A stretch of DNA of 64,000 nt from Ruminococcus champanellensis 18P13 = JCM 17042 (GTDB lineage: Bacteria; Bacillota; Clostridia; Oscillospirales; Ruminococcaceae): contig NC_021039.1 of assembly GCF_000210095.1 (NCBI RefSeq), forward strand, positions 1,104,246 through 1,168,245, given 5' to 3'. Within the stretch, counting starts at the first letter, position 1, and the number at the start of each line of letters is the position of its first letter. The translations under genes were made by a program, and so were the position numbers. The notes under the pieces were generated by a model. That model made no database searches. It saw nothing but the letters and a program-made list of their open reading frames with translations, and was not told where the DNA came from. Of the stretch, positions 50,724-60,408 are shown one piece after another.

Positions 50724-53051
50724 TTATCCGTTTATCAACTTACGCTTCATCAAACAGAGATCGAATACATCCAGTTTCTCATCTTCACAGAAGTCAGCTG
50801 CCTTCCAGTCGGCAAGATGCGTGTTAGGAACTGCAAGCAACCATTTTTGAAGTAATACTACGTCAGCAATATCAAATATTCCGTCAGCATTGACATCACC
50901 TTTTACAAGGAAAGTATCAAGTGGGATAAACGAAATGCTATAATTCTTTGAATAGCTTTCCGCTGTAGAGCCTTGATAACCATAGATTATGTCAGATGGA
51001 ATGGTATTCCGATGACCATAAATCTCACAATCTGGATTATAGATTGAAACAGATTGCAGATTACAACAATTTTCAAAGGCAACAATATCCACTTTAGTTA
51101 CGTTTTCTGGAAGGATCACAGAGGTAAGCTGATAGCAGTCTCCAAACGCCCATGTTCCAATACTTGTTATGCTATCAGGAATGATGACAGAGTTGATGTT
51201 ATTAAAATATCTGAATGCCCAATCGCCGACATTTTCCACACCTTCTTCGATGATTACTTTTGTGATTTTGTCCTGATACTTTTTCCACGGAGGAGAAGAT
51301 ATAAAGGAATAATCTGTCATTTCACCAGTACCAGAGATTGTAAGCGCTCCATCCAGATACTTCCAAGTAAGCGATTCGCCACAGGATCCGATATTGCACT
51401 CCACAAATTTTCTGCCATATTCTTTGGCATAGCTTTCTGCTGTAGAACTCTTGTAGCCATAAACTACTGAACCAGGGTACAGTGTATCTTTCGCACCAAA
51501 AATCTCACAGTCGGGGTTTTCTATTCCGACAGATCCCATTCTTCTACAATCCTCAAAGGCGAGTTCACCGATATGTACTACACTTGCTGGAATATTTAAT
51601 GACATGAGAGCCTCACAGTTGCAGAATGCATATCCTCCAATACTCGTCAAGCTGTCAGGGATGGCAACCTGTTTCAGATCGAAGCAATCCTTAAAGGAAA
51701 ACGCGCCTATTCCTGTAACGCCATCATCAATGATGACATTCGTAAGGAATTCATCACGCCACGGCGCATTGTAGTTATAAAATGCTTGAGAATTTTTCAT
51801 TGCTCCATTTCCCGCAATTGTCAGTGTGCCGTTTGGAGTGAGTATCCATTCCACATTATCACCGCAGGTACCGCTTAATAGCTCATGAAAAAGTCTATCA
51901 TATTTTTTCGCATAGCTCTGTGCGGTTGAACCGCTGTGACCGTAAATCACAACATTGCTGTTAATTGTGCTTTCAGCATCAAAAATCTCGCTTTCGGGGC
52001 CATTTATGGCAATGGTGGCAAGACTAGTACAGCCGGCAAATGCCATATCCCCGATACTCTCCACATCACCGAATATCACAACCGAGGAAAGCTTCTGACA
52101 ATAGCCAAAAGCGTAATAGCCGATGTTTGTGATATTTTTTGGAATGATGATGGAGCTTAGACTTTCGCATCGTCCGAACACGCCATCGTTGAGAGTTATG
52201 ATACTTTCAGGAATATGAATGTTTTCAAGTTCATCGCAGCTGTAAAATGCAAACTTACCGATATTTGTCAGACTATCCGGAAGATTGACAGTTTTCAATC
52301 GGGTACATGAACTGAACGCATATGCCCCGATACTCGTCACCGTTCCAGGAGTATTGAATGCCCTGAGAGCACGACATCCGGCAAAGGCATAGTCGCCAAT
52401 GCTAATAAGCCCGTCTGTAGTATTGACCTGAATCAGACTTTCGCAGAGCCGGAACGCATAAGCGTCGATTTTCTTCACGCTGGAAGGAATCGTGACGGTT
52501 TTGAGTTTGTCGCAGCTATAGAATGCGTAATTTCCAATTGACGTTACACCATCAGGAATGATGTAGCATTTTTCACTCTTGCCTCCTGGATATATCAGCA
52601 AAGTAGTCTTATCATTATTATATAATATTCCGTTGCTGCTTGCGAAATAAGGATTGCTTGTAGCAACAGCAATGGACATAAGCCTATCACAATCAGCAAA
52701 TGCACTCTCACTGATGCGTTCCACGCTCGACGGAAGATGAACGGAAGTTAGGGCCATTGCAATCCTAAATGCATCCTTTCCAATGCTTTTGACGCCTTCT
52801 TCAATCACAACCTCTGTGATGCTAAGGCGAATATCTGCCCACGGGTAGTCGGAGTACAATTCTCCCTCCATCATAGTGCCAACACCAGAAATCGTCAGAA
52901 CACCATCTGAAAAATTCCATGTCAGGTTGTCGCCACAAGTACCAGAGGTGGTGGTTGCCGCTTCAGCAATCATGCTATGAGGTATTAGCGGTATGCTTGC
53001 CAAGCTCAAACATACTGTAATCACTATGGAAAAAAACTTTCTTATAATCAT
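50724..53051 (-). CDS. Secreted BspA-like leucine-rich-repeat protein with dockerin
   Basis: 775 residues: a signal peptide (to about 31), then BspA/LRR_5-type repeats of about 23 residues (for example TSIGNYAFYSCDKLKTVTIP) in three blocks. The blocks are separated by segments that each start with a GTCGDNLTW or GSCGESLTW motif, a domain boundary repeated three times. The final 60 residues are a dockerin (GDVNADGIFDIADVVLLQKW, then VFDLCLMKRKLI). Proteins of this type mediate adhesion; a dockerin places this one on the cellulosome or cell-wall scaffold. It is the last of three minus-strand genes with gaps of 34 and 3 bases. Confidence 0.9.
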   Translation of the reverse strand: MIIRKFFSIVITVCLSLASIPLIPHSMIAEAATTTSGTCGDNLTWNFSDGVLTISGVGTMMEGELYSDYPWADIRLSITEVVIEEGVKSIGKDAFRIAMALTSVHLPSSVERISESAFADCDRLMSIAVATSNPYFASSNGILYNNDKTTLLIYPGGKSEKCYIIPDGVTSIGNYAFYSCDKLKTVTIPSSVKKIDAYAFRLCESLIQVNTTDGLISIGDYAFAGCRALRAFNTPGTVTSIGAYAFSSCTRLKTVNLPDSLTNIGKFAFYSCDELENIHIPESIITLNDGVFGRCESLSSIIIPKNITNIGYYAFGYCQKLSSVVIFGDVESIGDMAFAGCTSLATIAINGPESEIFDAESTINSNVVIYGHSGSTAQSYAKKYDRLFHELLSGTCGDNVEWILTPNGTLTIAGNGAMKNSQAFYNYNAPWRDEFLTNVIIDDGVTGIGAFSFKDCFDLKQVAIPDSLTSIGGYAFCNCEALMSLNIPASVVHIGELAFEDCRRMGSVGIENPDCEIFGAKDTLYPGSVVYGYKSSTAESYAKEYGRKFVECNIGSCGESLTWKYLDGALTISGTGEMTDYSFISSPPWKKYQDKITKVIIEEGVENVGDWAFRYFNNINSVIIPDSITSIGTWAFGDCYQLTSVILPENVTKVDIVAFENCCNLQSVSIYNPDCEIYGHRNTIPSDIIYGYQGSTAESYSKNYSISFIPLDTFLVKGDVNADGIFDIADVVLLQKWLLAVPNTHLADWKAADFCEDEKLDVFDLCLMKRKLING

Positions 53052-53085
53052 AATATCTCCTTTCTGTCATTTTTCATCAATTATA

Positions 53086-54960
53086 TTATTCCAATGGCAA
53101 AACATCGTCAAAGCTGTATTTACGTCCTATATACTCCATTCCTGTGCAATCAGGAATAACAGCATGATAAAAATCAGGCGTTACATATTCACCGTTCACC
53201 TTATAATCCGGCAAAAGCCCGCCTTGTTCTGCGAAATCAGCATTATTGTAATATGTTCCGAATTCTGTAACTGAGTGATCAGCATATTGATAAAACGTAT
53301 AGAAATCCACGCCATGGTCATGATATCCGCTTCTAATCATAGCATTTGACAAAATACCGACAATTCCAAATGAGCCATAATGATTGCTGTTTCTTCCATT
53401 TGCGCGTTCAACAGGGATTGCTTTTTGTCCGTCATAGCTATACAGAGATACGGAATCCCGAAGTTCACCCCCCTTTGAAACAAACAGTTCTGGGACATTA
53501 TCACCATCAATATCTCTCAGATCCCACATATAATCCGGTTCAAATTCTTCCGAATTTTTATAATTGTCAATCACAATGCGATACGCCGCCTGCCAGCTTG
53601 TACCAATCGGCTCTGCTGTTGTTGTGGTTGCCGTTGTTGTAATTGTTGTTGTCACTGTTGTTGTTACAGATGGTGCAGTCTGTGTGGATTCATCATAAAA
53701 TGTAATGTATTGCTCGTCTACCCAGCCGTAGTAAGTGTTGTAATCAATATCATATAAGTCATACCATGTATGACCTTTCAAAATGTAGCAACGGACAGCT
53801 ACAACTTGCATCTTGTTTTCCAATGTTGTTCCTGTATACGAATAGTCTCCACGCCGCTCATCAAATACAGCGATGCATCCTTCAACACCGTTTCCCCTGA
53901 TTTCTCCTTTTTTCTTGCATACGATCATCTCAGCGGAATATGTATCATAAAAATACTCTGTAGTCGTTCCTTTTTCAGAAGAAGGCTCTGTAATCTCTGT
54001 TGCTGCAGGAATCTCTGGCAGATAACCTGCATCAAGAGCTTTTTGGCGAAAACCTGTATAATCTGTTGTTTTAAATCCTTCATACCTATCGTAATCACAG
54101 ATTTTCACATCAGGTTCTTTTGTGAAGGAAAGCATAAATACCTGATTATCGTCAATTTGTATGCCACCAAACCAATCGAAGTTCCTTTGAGACAGCATGT
54201 CATTGATACAAGCGTTGGCACTTTTTATCTCATTTTTATCTGCATAATAGGCGCAGCCACCATACATACTGTTTCTACAAAGTTCCTCACAATGATAGAG
54301 CATTTCACCGTAATTTTTGTTTTCCACTTGCAATGCGTTAGCTTTTAAGACAAGCTTAGAGAATTTGTTGTCAGTCACATCTATGAATGTATATTCATTA
54401 CATAGCGCATCAGGTCCGTATGACGCATATCTGCGTGTCTCAAGTGACTGAACTATCGTATCTCCGTAAATACTGAGTTCAAATATATCTCCATGCTCGC
54501 CGCCGTAAGTAATCGCATATTCGTCAAGCAGAATTCTGTCTTCTCTGACCACCATTTCCGATTCGTATGCATATAGAGTTAAGTAACATTTACAACTGTA
54601 ATCTCCAGCACTTTCACGAGTCAGAACAAGCAGTTCAGATGCTCCGTCATTTTCAAAATCGTAGACCAACGCACTTACAATTCCTAATAACTCATTATGT
54701 GGTATGTTCAAATTATCAGATGTTGCATTTTCTGCGGTAGCCGCCGAAAGACCATATGTTTCTATCAATGTGTCAAACAGATAGCTATCATAAACAGAGC
54801 TATAATCAACTGAATTCATTTTCACCGACTTAGATTCTTCAATCGTTTCAGCTGTCATATCGGTGTTTTGAGACTCGCTGTTGTTCACTTTGTTTACTTG
54901 ACACCCAGACAGGCACATGAATATTATCAAAATCGCACTAAATAGCATTGTTAATTTCAT
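53086..54960 (-). CDS. Lipoprotein with Thr-rich linker, between two LRR-dockerin genes
   Basis: 624 residues with a lipobox LSGC at residues 18-21, so it is anchored to the outer face of the membrane. Two domains with FG-GAP/VCBS-like lines (VYDFENDGASELLVL near 90 and LRDIDGDNVPELFVSKGG near 500) surround an SH3-like region (YGWVDEQYITFY) and a threonine-rich linker (about 440-470). The function is unknown; position and domains suggest a surface protein working with the two LRR-dockerin proteins. It starts 3 bases after the upstream LRR gene. Confidence 0.75.
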   Translation of the reverse strand: MKLTMLFSAILIIFMCLSGCQVNKVNNSESQNTDMTAETIEESKSVKMNSVDYSSVYDSYLFDTLIETYGLSAATAENATSDNLNIPHNELLGIVSALVYDFENDGASELLVLTRESAGDYSCKCYLTLYAYESEMVVREDRILLDEYAITYGGEHGDIFELSIYGDTIVQSLETRRYASYGPDALCNEYTFIDVTDNKFSKLVLKANALQVENKNYGEMLYHCEELCRNSMYGGCAYYADKNEIKSANACINDMLSQRNFDWFGGIQIDDNQVFMLSFTKEPDVKICDYDRYEGFKTTDYTGFRQKALDAGYLPEIPAATEITEPSSEKGTTTEYFYDTYSAEMIVCKKKGEIRGNGVEGCIAVFDERRGDYSYTGTTLENKMQVVAVRCYILKGHTWYDLYDIDYNTYYGWVDEQYITFYDESTQTAPSVTTTVTTTITTTATTTTAEPIGTSWQAAYRIVIDNYKNSEEFEPDYMWDLRDIDGDNVPELFVSKGGELRDSVSLYSYDGQKAIPVERANGRNSNHYGSFGIVGILSNAMIRSGYHDHGVDFYTFYQYADHSVTEFGTYYNNADFAEQGGLLPDYKVNGEYVTPDFYHAVIPDCTGMEYIGRKYSFDDVLPLE

Positions 54961-54963
54961 TTG

Positions 54964-57015
54964 TCAATCACCTCTGTCAGCATATCCATAAATCAGTTTT
55001 CGTTTCATCAAGCACAGGTCAAAAACATTCAGCACATGATCATCATAGAAATCGGCCGCCTTCCAATTGGCTAGATGCGTATCCGGTACGGCAAGTAGCC
55101 ATTTTTGAAGCAAGATCACATCTGCAATATTGAATGTTCCATCCATATTGACATCACCAAGGAGGGGTGTCGAAGCTTCTCCAAGTGACTTGAACGGGAT
55201 GCTGTTTTCGTTAGCGAAGAGCTCAGCGGCGGAACCTGTATATCCCATGATAGTAAGGTTTGTGCAACCGGAAAAAGCGCCTTCACCAATGCTTGTCACG
55301 CTTTCCGGTATCATTATTGCCTGCAAATCTGAACAACCTGAAAAAGCAAAGTTACCAATTGTTTTGAGGCCCTCCGTTAAAACAACGTTATTCAGTCCTG
55401 AACAACTTTCAAAAGCACAGTTTCCGATACTTTTTACGCTACCTGGGATTGATACATAAAATAACTTGCTACATCTAGTGAAAGCTGAGTTTTCAATTTC
55501 TGTGATGCCTTCTGATATCGTAACAGAGATGATCAATTTCTTTCCTTTGAAGGTTCCGCTTCCAATAGCTGTAACAGAACGCCCTAAGACAGAAGCTGGC
55601 ACGACGATCTTTGTATCTGAGCCAATATATCTTGTAAGTGTTACATTCAGTTTGTCGGAGTTAAGTCTGTATTCATATTCATAATCACTTCCCAGAGATA
55701 CAAATTTGCATCTGTATTGTTGTGCATATTTCTGAGTACCCGTATTAGCATAGCCATAGATCACACCGTTATAAATATACCTTACAAGACTGTGTGAATA
55801 TTCATTACTGATCGTTGCGTAGCCATCGGCAATGATGCAACTTGGGCTAAGAATCGTGATTGATTTTAAATTGGTGCAGAGCGAAAATGCTTCACCACCA
55901 ATACCGTTTACATTTTTCGGAATTATGACATCTGTCAAGCTGGTACATTGACGAAAGGCATAGCTCCCAATCATTTTCAATTCATCATGCATGGTCACTG
56001 AAGTCAGACCAGAACAGCCTTCAAAGGCTGAATCCTGTATATCAGTGACATGAGCTGGGATACTAACTGAACTCAGGTTTTTGCAGTTGTAAAATGTTTT
56101 AATTCCGATTTTTGTCATGCTCTCGGGTAATTCTATGGAAAGCAGTTTCGTGCATCCGCTGAAGGTACCGGAGAGTGAAGTTACATTCTTCGGAAGTTTT
56201 ACTGAAATCAGATTACTGCATCCCTCAAAAGCACTACCTATAGCCACAACATTTTCGGGAATTGTCACTGAAGTCAATGAGGTACAATCCTGAAAAATAC
56301 CTTGAAGCGTTTTGATACCTCTCCCTATGTTGATTGTGGATAGAGCAGAACAACCTCTAAATGCATTTTCTTCAATTTCGATTACACTGTCTGGAAGTGA
56401 CACTGACTGCAATGATGAGCAGTGCATAAAAGCATTTTTTTCAATCTTTGTTACGCTATCTGGTATTGTTATTGAAGTCAGACCAGAACAGCCGTCGAAA
56501 GCTCTGTAGCTTATAGAAGTCACTCCGTCAGGAATGATATAGTCTCCCTTTCTGCCTGCCGGATAACATACTAGCTTTGTCCTGTCTTTGTTAAACAGCA
56601 CACCGTCTATATCACAGTAAAACTTACTGTCATCATCGACTGTAAATTGATTTAGTCCCTTCCACATACAGAATGGACTACAGATCATGCCTGTAAGATT
56701 GCTCCGGATTCTTACTGTCTTAACCGAGTTGTTGGGCTGAAATGAATCTCCGATAGCACCGATCACTGTCACTGGTTTACCTTCTGCACTGTTGCCTGTA
56801 AAAACAAGCGTAGGAATTGTAACGCTTTCATCTAATCCTAAATAATCGCAAACCACAGCTGAACCATCACTTGCACTGTCCCACATCCAATCACCGGATC
56901 TCTGTAAAGCGAAAGCAGTCAGATTTGCATACCGAAATGGCTGTGCAGTAATCATGCCAACAATGAAAATCATAGACGTCAGTAACGTCATCATTCGTTT
57001 TTTCAGTGATTTCAT
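54964..57015 (-). CDS. Secreted BspA-like leucine-rich-repeat protein with dockerin
   Basis: 683 residues: signal peptide, a short N-terminal domain (SGDWMWDSASDGSAVVCDYL), about 18 LRR_5 repeats (such as TSISYRAFDGCSGLTSITIP), a short YEYRLNSDKLNVTLTRY insert, more repeats, then a dockerin almost identical to the one at 50724 (GDVNMDGTFNIADVILLQKW). It is the first gene of the three-gene operon. AGGGATT precedes the ATG. Confidence 0.9.
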   Translation of the reverse strand: MKSLKKRMMTLLTSMIFIVGMITAQPFRYANLTAFALQRSGDWMWDSASDGSAVVCDYLGLDESVTIPTLVFTGNSAEGKPVTVIGAIGDSFQPNNSVKTVRIRSNLTGMICSPFCMWKGLNQFTVDDDSKFYCDIDGVLFNKDRTKLVCYPAGRKGDYIIPDGVTSISYRAFDGCSGLTSITIPDSVTKIEKNAFMHCSSLQSVSLPDSVIEIEENAFRGCSALSTINIGRGIKTLQGIFQDCTSLTSVTIPENVVAIGSAFEGCSNLISVKLPKNVTSLSGTFSGCTKLLSIELPESMTKIGIKTFYNCKNLSSVSIPAHVTDIQDSAFEGCSGLTSVTMHDELKMIGSYAFRQCTSLTDVIIPKNVNGIGGEAFSLCTNLKSITILSPSCIIADGYATISNEYSHSLVRYIYNGVIYGYANTGTQKYAQQYRCKFVSLGSDYEYEYRLNSDKLNVTLTRYIGSDTKIVVPASVLGRSVTAIGSGTFKGKKLIISVTISEGITEIENSAFTRCSKLFYVSIPGSVKSIGNCAFESCSGLNNVVLTEGLKTIGNFAFSGCSDLQAIMIPESVTSIGEGAFSGCTNLTIMGYTGSAAELFANENSIPFKSLGEASTPLLGDVNMDGTFNIADVILLQKWLLAVPDTHLANWKAADFYDDHVLNVFDLCLMKRKLIYGYADRGD

Positions 57016-57243
57016 AATAATCCCTTCATTTTTTCTCGATAGCCCTGAGCAAAATGAGAAAACAACGTATATGCAAATATTCAGTGCGGTAAATAATAAA
57101 AATATAGAAAGCGGTCAGTTCCTGTGATATAATAAGGACGCGAGGAACCTATATGAAAGGGGCAGACTTCCATCTAATGTCAAATGATCATGCAGATTAT
57201 CTATATTTCCACTTCTGCACCGAAAGCATCCGTTACAGCTCAT
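57016..57243. other. Intergenic region upstream of the LRR operon
   Basis: AT-rich; one TATAAT-like box on the plus strand near 57126. A plus-strand frame (57153-57428) crosses the DUF5131 fragment and is judged a shadow. Nothing else seen. Confidence 0.4.
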
Positions 57244-57582
57244 TTACATGCCGCAGGTGTTGCAGCACTCACGGTATGTCGGTTTGTGCCTGTCATCACC
57301 GGGGATCGGGTAACCCATATCGTCATATAGGTCAAAGTGTATCGGTTTTCCCTGAAAACTCATTCCTGATTTACGCGCTTGCTGTGTCTGGATTTTTCCT
57401 TCCAGCTTATATAGTTTTCCGTCCTTGACGAAACGTCTGCCTGTTCCGCAGAAAACAGAAGTCACATTGTTGTCCACGCACTCCTGACGGAACAGTTTTA
57501 CCCAGTCAAAATGACATGAACGAGCACCATCATGTAGCTGGTTCAAAACTGGGCTCATACATGATCGTTCCGCCGTAGTCAA
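57244..57582 (-). pseudogene. DUF5131 (Gp37-like) C-terminal fragment
   Basis: 112 codons. The block CHFDWVKLFRQECVDNNVTS, then GRRFVKDGKLYKLEGKIQTQ and QARKSGM corresponds to the end of DUF5131 proteins, which are normally about 250 residues. The N-terminal radical-SAM-like half is missing. It starts by a 4-base overlap with the preceding fragment. Confidence 0.6.
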
Positions 57583-58082
57583 ACAGTATCATTTTCGGTC
57601 TTGCCATCTTTATCGCCGCTTTCTGTCAGATGCTTCCTGCAAGTTTCTTCCATGATTGCCCTTGCTTCCTCTGGCGGTACGTCCAGCTCACAGACCGCAG
57701 CGTGGAAATGACCACCTCCGCCATGTTCTGCGCAAATATCATTTGCAGAAATATTGCCGCTTGTGCGCATCGAACAGCGACAACGACCATCAGACAATTC
57801 CCGAACTGTTACACCTATCATCATTTCTTCATATTGCTCCACATAATACTGCTCCACATAGGAGTTGATGCCTTCCAGTTCGAAATCAGTAATATTTGCA
57901 TCTTTCAGGTTATCCAGTGTAATAATGCCGGTGATGAGTCTGTAATCGCAGGAAAAGCGCAGGCTCTCTTTCAGAAACTCCACAATCATCCTTCTACTAT
58001 GTAATGGCAATATTAATTGAGTTATAATATAGTAGATATCAGATAATAACTCATACGCATCTACTTCAGAAATTGAGATCAT
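57579..58082 (-). pseudogene. Chimeric fragment: HEPN-type end joined to a DHHA1 domain
   Basis: 167 codons. The second half has the DHHA1 signature of DHH phosphoesterases (NrnA/RecJ group): VTVRELSDGRCRCSMRTSG and AEHGGGGHFHAA, but the DHH catalytic half is absent. The first 40 residues do not belong to that family: read with the upstream bases they continue QIRNHIAHGSM, an RxxxxH HEPN-like ribonuclease motif. A deletion therefore seems to have fused two unrelated genes. Confidence 0.6.
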
Positions 58083-58217
58083 ACTACCGTGAGCAATGTG
58101 ATTTCTTATTTGAGGAAAATCATAGCAATAATATACATATCAAAAAAGTTTTCCTTTTCATATGCCTCTTTGAGTTTGTCAGTAATACTGAATTTATCTT
58201 CAATATCAAAATGAAAT
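58083..58217 (-). pseudogene. Scrap of a HEPN/DUF4209-like gene next to the IS3 element
   Basis: On the minus strand this stretch encodes FDIEDKFSITDKLKEAYEKE in one frame and, after a frame change near 58120, QIRNHIAHG running into the next fragment. It looks like the 3' part of an abortive-infection-type gene cut on one side by the IS. Confidence 0.45.
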
Positions 58218-58258
58218 TGTCAATAACACTTGACACATTAACCGCAAGGATTTTGAAG

Positions 58259-59182
58259 TTAAGCAGCGATAGTCAAAGCAGAATAGAACCTGTGCCGTTT
58301 TACAGCTGGTGGGATGCCACCGATCGCCGAGCAGATTCTGCGGTTGCTCCAGTAGCTCATGAAATATCGCCAGACCATCGTTTTTAATGCTTCAATCGTA
58401 TAATTTTCGGATCTTCTTCCTCTGTTATAAAACAATTCCTCCTTCATTCTTGCCCATATACTCTCGCATCTTGCGTTATCATGGCATCTTCCTCCAGCAC
58501 TGTTCATGCTCTGAACAATGCCGTATTTTTGAATAGCAGTTCTGTACGCAGAACTTGTATACTGGCTGCCCCGGTCGGAATGTATAATTGCTCCGCAAAT
58601 ATCAGGATACCGCAAGCTCGCATTTTTCAGTGTTTCACAGCACAGTTCAGCTCGCATATGATCTGCCATGGCAAGACCATTCGGCATCAGGTCATAGCAA
58701 TCAAAAATCGCCGAAACATACAGCTTTCCGTCTTTTGCCTTGATTTCAGTAATGTCTGTAACGCATTTTTTCAAAGGTGCATCTGCTGTGAAATCACGTT
58801 TCAGAAGATCGTCTGATTTACGGGCTTCACGGTCTGCTTTGGTGATTCCGTTGGGCTTTCGTTTGGGTTTATGAATCAGGTTTATCTGCTCCATCACGCT
58901 GCGAACGGTTGCTTCACACGGGATTTTGATACCATCAAGTTTGCCGACTTCTTTTCTGTACTTAAGGGCCTGATACATACGTACTCTGCCATAATCAGCA
59001 TTTTCTTCGTCCTCATCATGAATTTTCAGCATAGCGTCAGCAAGTGGCTGATACTTCCAGGGCTTTCCCTTACGCTCAAGATAATCGTAAAACGCCTGTC
59101 TGCTGACTTGCAGCGTGCTGCAGTAAAAACTGATTTTTCCGATGTTTCTGCCGTCATCTGTCCGAATCGCAATATACATCAA
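58259..59182 (-). CDS. IS3 transposase OrfB (DDE integrase core)
   Basis: 307 residues with an HTH_21 domain (NADYGRVRMYQALKYR), then the rve catalytic core: DITEIK (first Asp), HSDRGSQYTS (second Asp) and NARCESIWARMKEELFY (Glu). It begins at TTG/ATG 59182-59177, overlapping the OrfA stop. All catalytic residues are present, so it could act if OrfA is supplied elsewhere. Confidence 0.92.
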   Translation of the reverse strand: MMYIAIRTDDGRNIGKISFYCSTLQVSRQAFYDYLERKGKPWKYQPLADAMLKIHDEDEENADYGRVRMYQALKYRKEVGKLDGIKIPCEATVRSVMEQINLIHKPKRKPNGITKADREARKSDDLLKRDFTADAPLKKCVTDITEIKAKDGKLYVSAIFDCYDLMPNGLAMADHMRAELCCETLKNASLRYPDICGAIIHSDRGSQYTSSAYRTAIQKYGIVQSMNSAGGRCHDNARCESIWARMKEELFYNRGRRSENYTIEALKTMVWRYFMSYWSNRRICSAIGGIPPAVKRHRFYSALTIAA

Positions 59183-59517
59183 TCTTTGTTCTTTCCTGAT
59201 TTCTGACGGCTGGCAGCGAAAAAAGCCGCTGCATCCTCCAAAAACGCATTCATTTCGCTTATGCGCTTGTTTTCCTTTTCCAATGCTTTGATCCGCTTTT
59301 TCAGCTGCTGGTTTTCTTCTGCGATATTCAGAGATTCTTCCGGGCTGCGTTCTCCGCAGCCAATATCAAGACTTCCGCTCTTTGCTTTTCTGATTCAGCC
59401 GTACAGCGTATTTACAGGAATTTGAAGTTCATTCGCTGCTTTTACCGCACCTATCTTTTTTGCAAGCTTTACTACCTGCACCTTGTACTCATTTTCATAT
59501 TGTTTATTTTCTGACAT
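59179..59517 (-). pseudogene. IS3 OrfA interrupted by an in-frame TGA
   Basis: The frame of 113 codons starts MSENKQYENEYKVQVVKLAK and reads NTLYG-TGA-IRKAKSG at codon 41, where IS3 OrfA proteins normally have Trp (TLYxWIRKAK). It then continues through the leucine zipper (EENQQLKKRIKALEKENKR) to the TGA at 59179. Only one base substitution separates it from an intact gene. Confidence 0.85.
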
Positions 59518-59590
59518 CCCTTTTTCCTCCCTTTTTTCTTTTCCTATTTTATTCCTTTGAGGTTTGAGTGTCAAGTTTTATTATACTACA

Positions 59591-60322
59591 TCACTTAGCA
59601 GGTACATCAATCACCTGACAGTCCTTGATGCGGTCGATGCGAAAATGCGTCAGGTCATCATACTTCGGTAGGTTACCTATCAGATAAGAATGACCGTTTT
59701 GAGAGATAACCTGATAGGGATTGACGGTATACTGCTTCTTTTTGCCACTGCTGTCGAGCCTGAATTTCAGTTTCCCGTCAAGTCCACAGTCGCAGTAATG
59801 GAATGATATCTGCTTGCCGTCCGCTATGGCGCTGCCGATATTTTCAAGAGTCATCAGGATTTCCTTGTTCAGAACTTTTCCGTAAATATCCATATCGATC
59901 TTAGATATTTCAGAACGAAAATACTTGCTTGACAGTCCTTCCAGGCGGCGAATCATGCTGAGACGATCTTTTTTTGACAGTCCGTCCGTCAGCAGAACGC
60001 TGTCAATCAGCAAACGTAGCTCACCATTCATAAACTCATGAACATAATACCAGTCTGTCAGTATCGCTTCTTCTCCGTTTTTGCTGTTTCGGACAATAAC
60101 ATCATTTTCAAAGTCGCAGCCACGATATTTAATAGGAAATCCAAATTCAATCAGCTTGGAAAGGTTGCGTCTGACTGTTTTGCGGTCAACTTTCATTCCG
60201 TATTCAGATTCCATCAAATTCTGTATCTGCTGCTGCGAAAGTCTGTGGTCTTCATCGGTATGCTTTCGCAGGATATCCAAAATATCAAGTATGATCATTT
60301 TCTTCGGTTGCATATCAGTCAT
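59591..60322 (-). pseudogene. WYL-domain transcriptional regulator truncated by the IS3 element
   Basis: The start is ATG 60322 (MTDMQPKKM). The N-terminal helix-turn-helix (LSQQQIQNLMESEYGMKVDR) and the WYL domain (ISFHYCDCGLDGK, YTVNPYQVISQNGHSYLIGN) are recognisable, but the protein ends at residue 243 with a stop created at the IS boundary. Typical members have 300-330 residues, so the WCX-like C-terminal extension is lost. The missing part is not found on the other side of the IS. Confidence 0.8.
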
Positions 60323-60408
60323 GATTATCCAACTCGTATGTACTATAATTATATATATATTATACATCATCATAGAAGAAAAGGCAAGTATTTTGAAAAT
60401 AGCCATAG

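Larger units (their letters stand above)
58218..59590 (-). mobile_element. IS3-family insertion sequence
   Basis: About 1.37 kb bounded by imperfect inverted ends: TGTCAATAACACTTGACAC at 58218 and, on the opposite strand, TGTAGTATAATAAAACTTGA at 59590, sharing ACTTGACAC. It carries OrfA (with an internal TGA) and an intact OrfB, and it disrupts a WYL regulator gene at its right end. Confidence 0.85.

Noticed and set aside
57153..57428. Plus-strand gene of 91 codons
   Set aside because: It lies opposite the DUF5131 fragment, shows no family pattern and has no ribosome site.
6812..59517. Genome-wide reading of TGA as Trp
   Set aside because: Several intact genes in the window end with TGA at the expected place (M6-dockerin protease, dehydratase), so the two in-frame TGA cases are local events.
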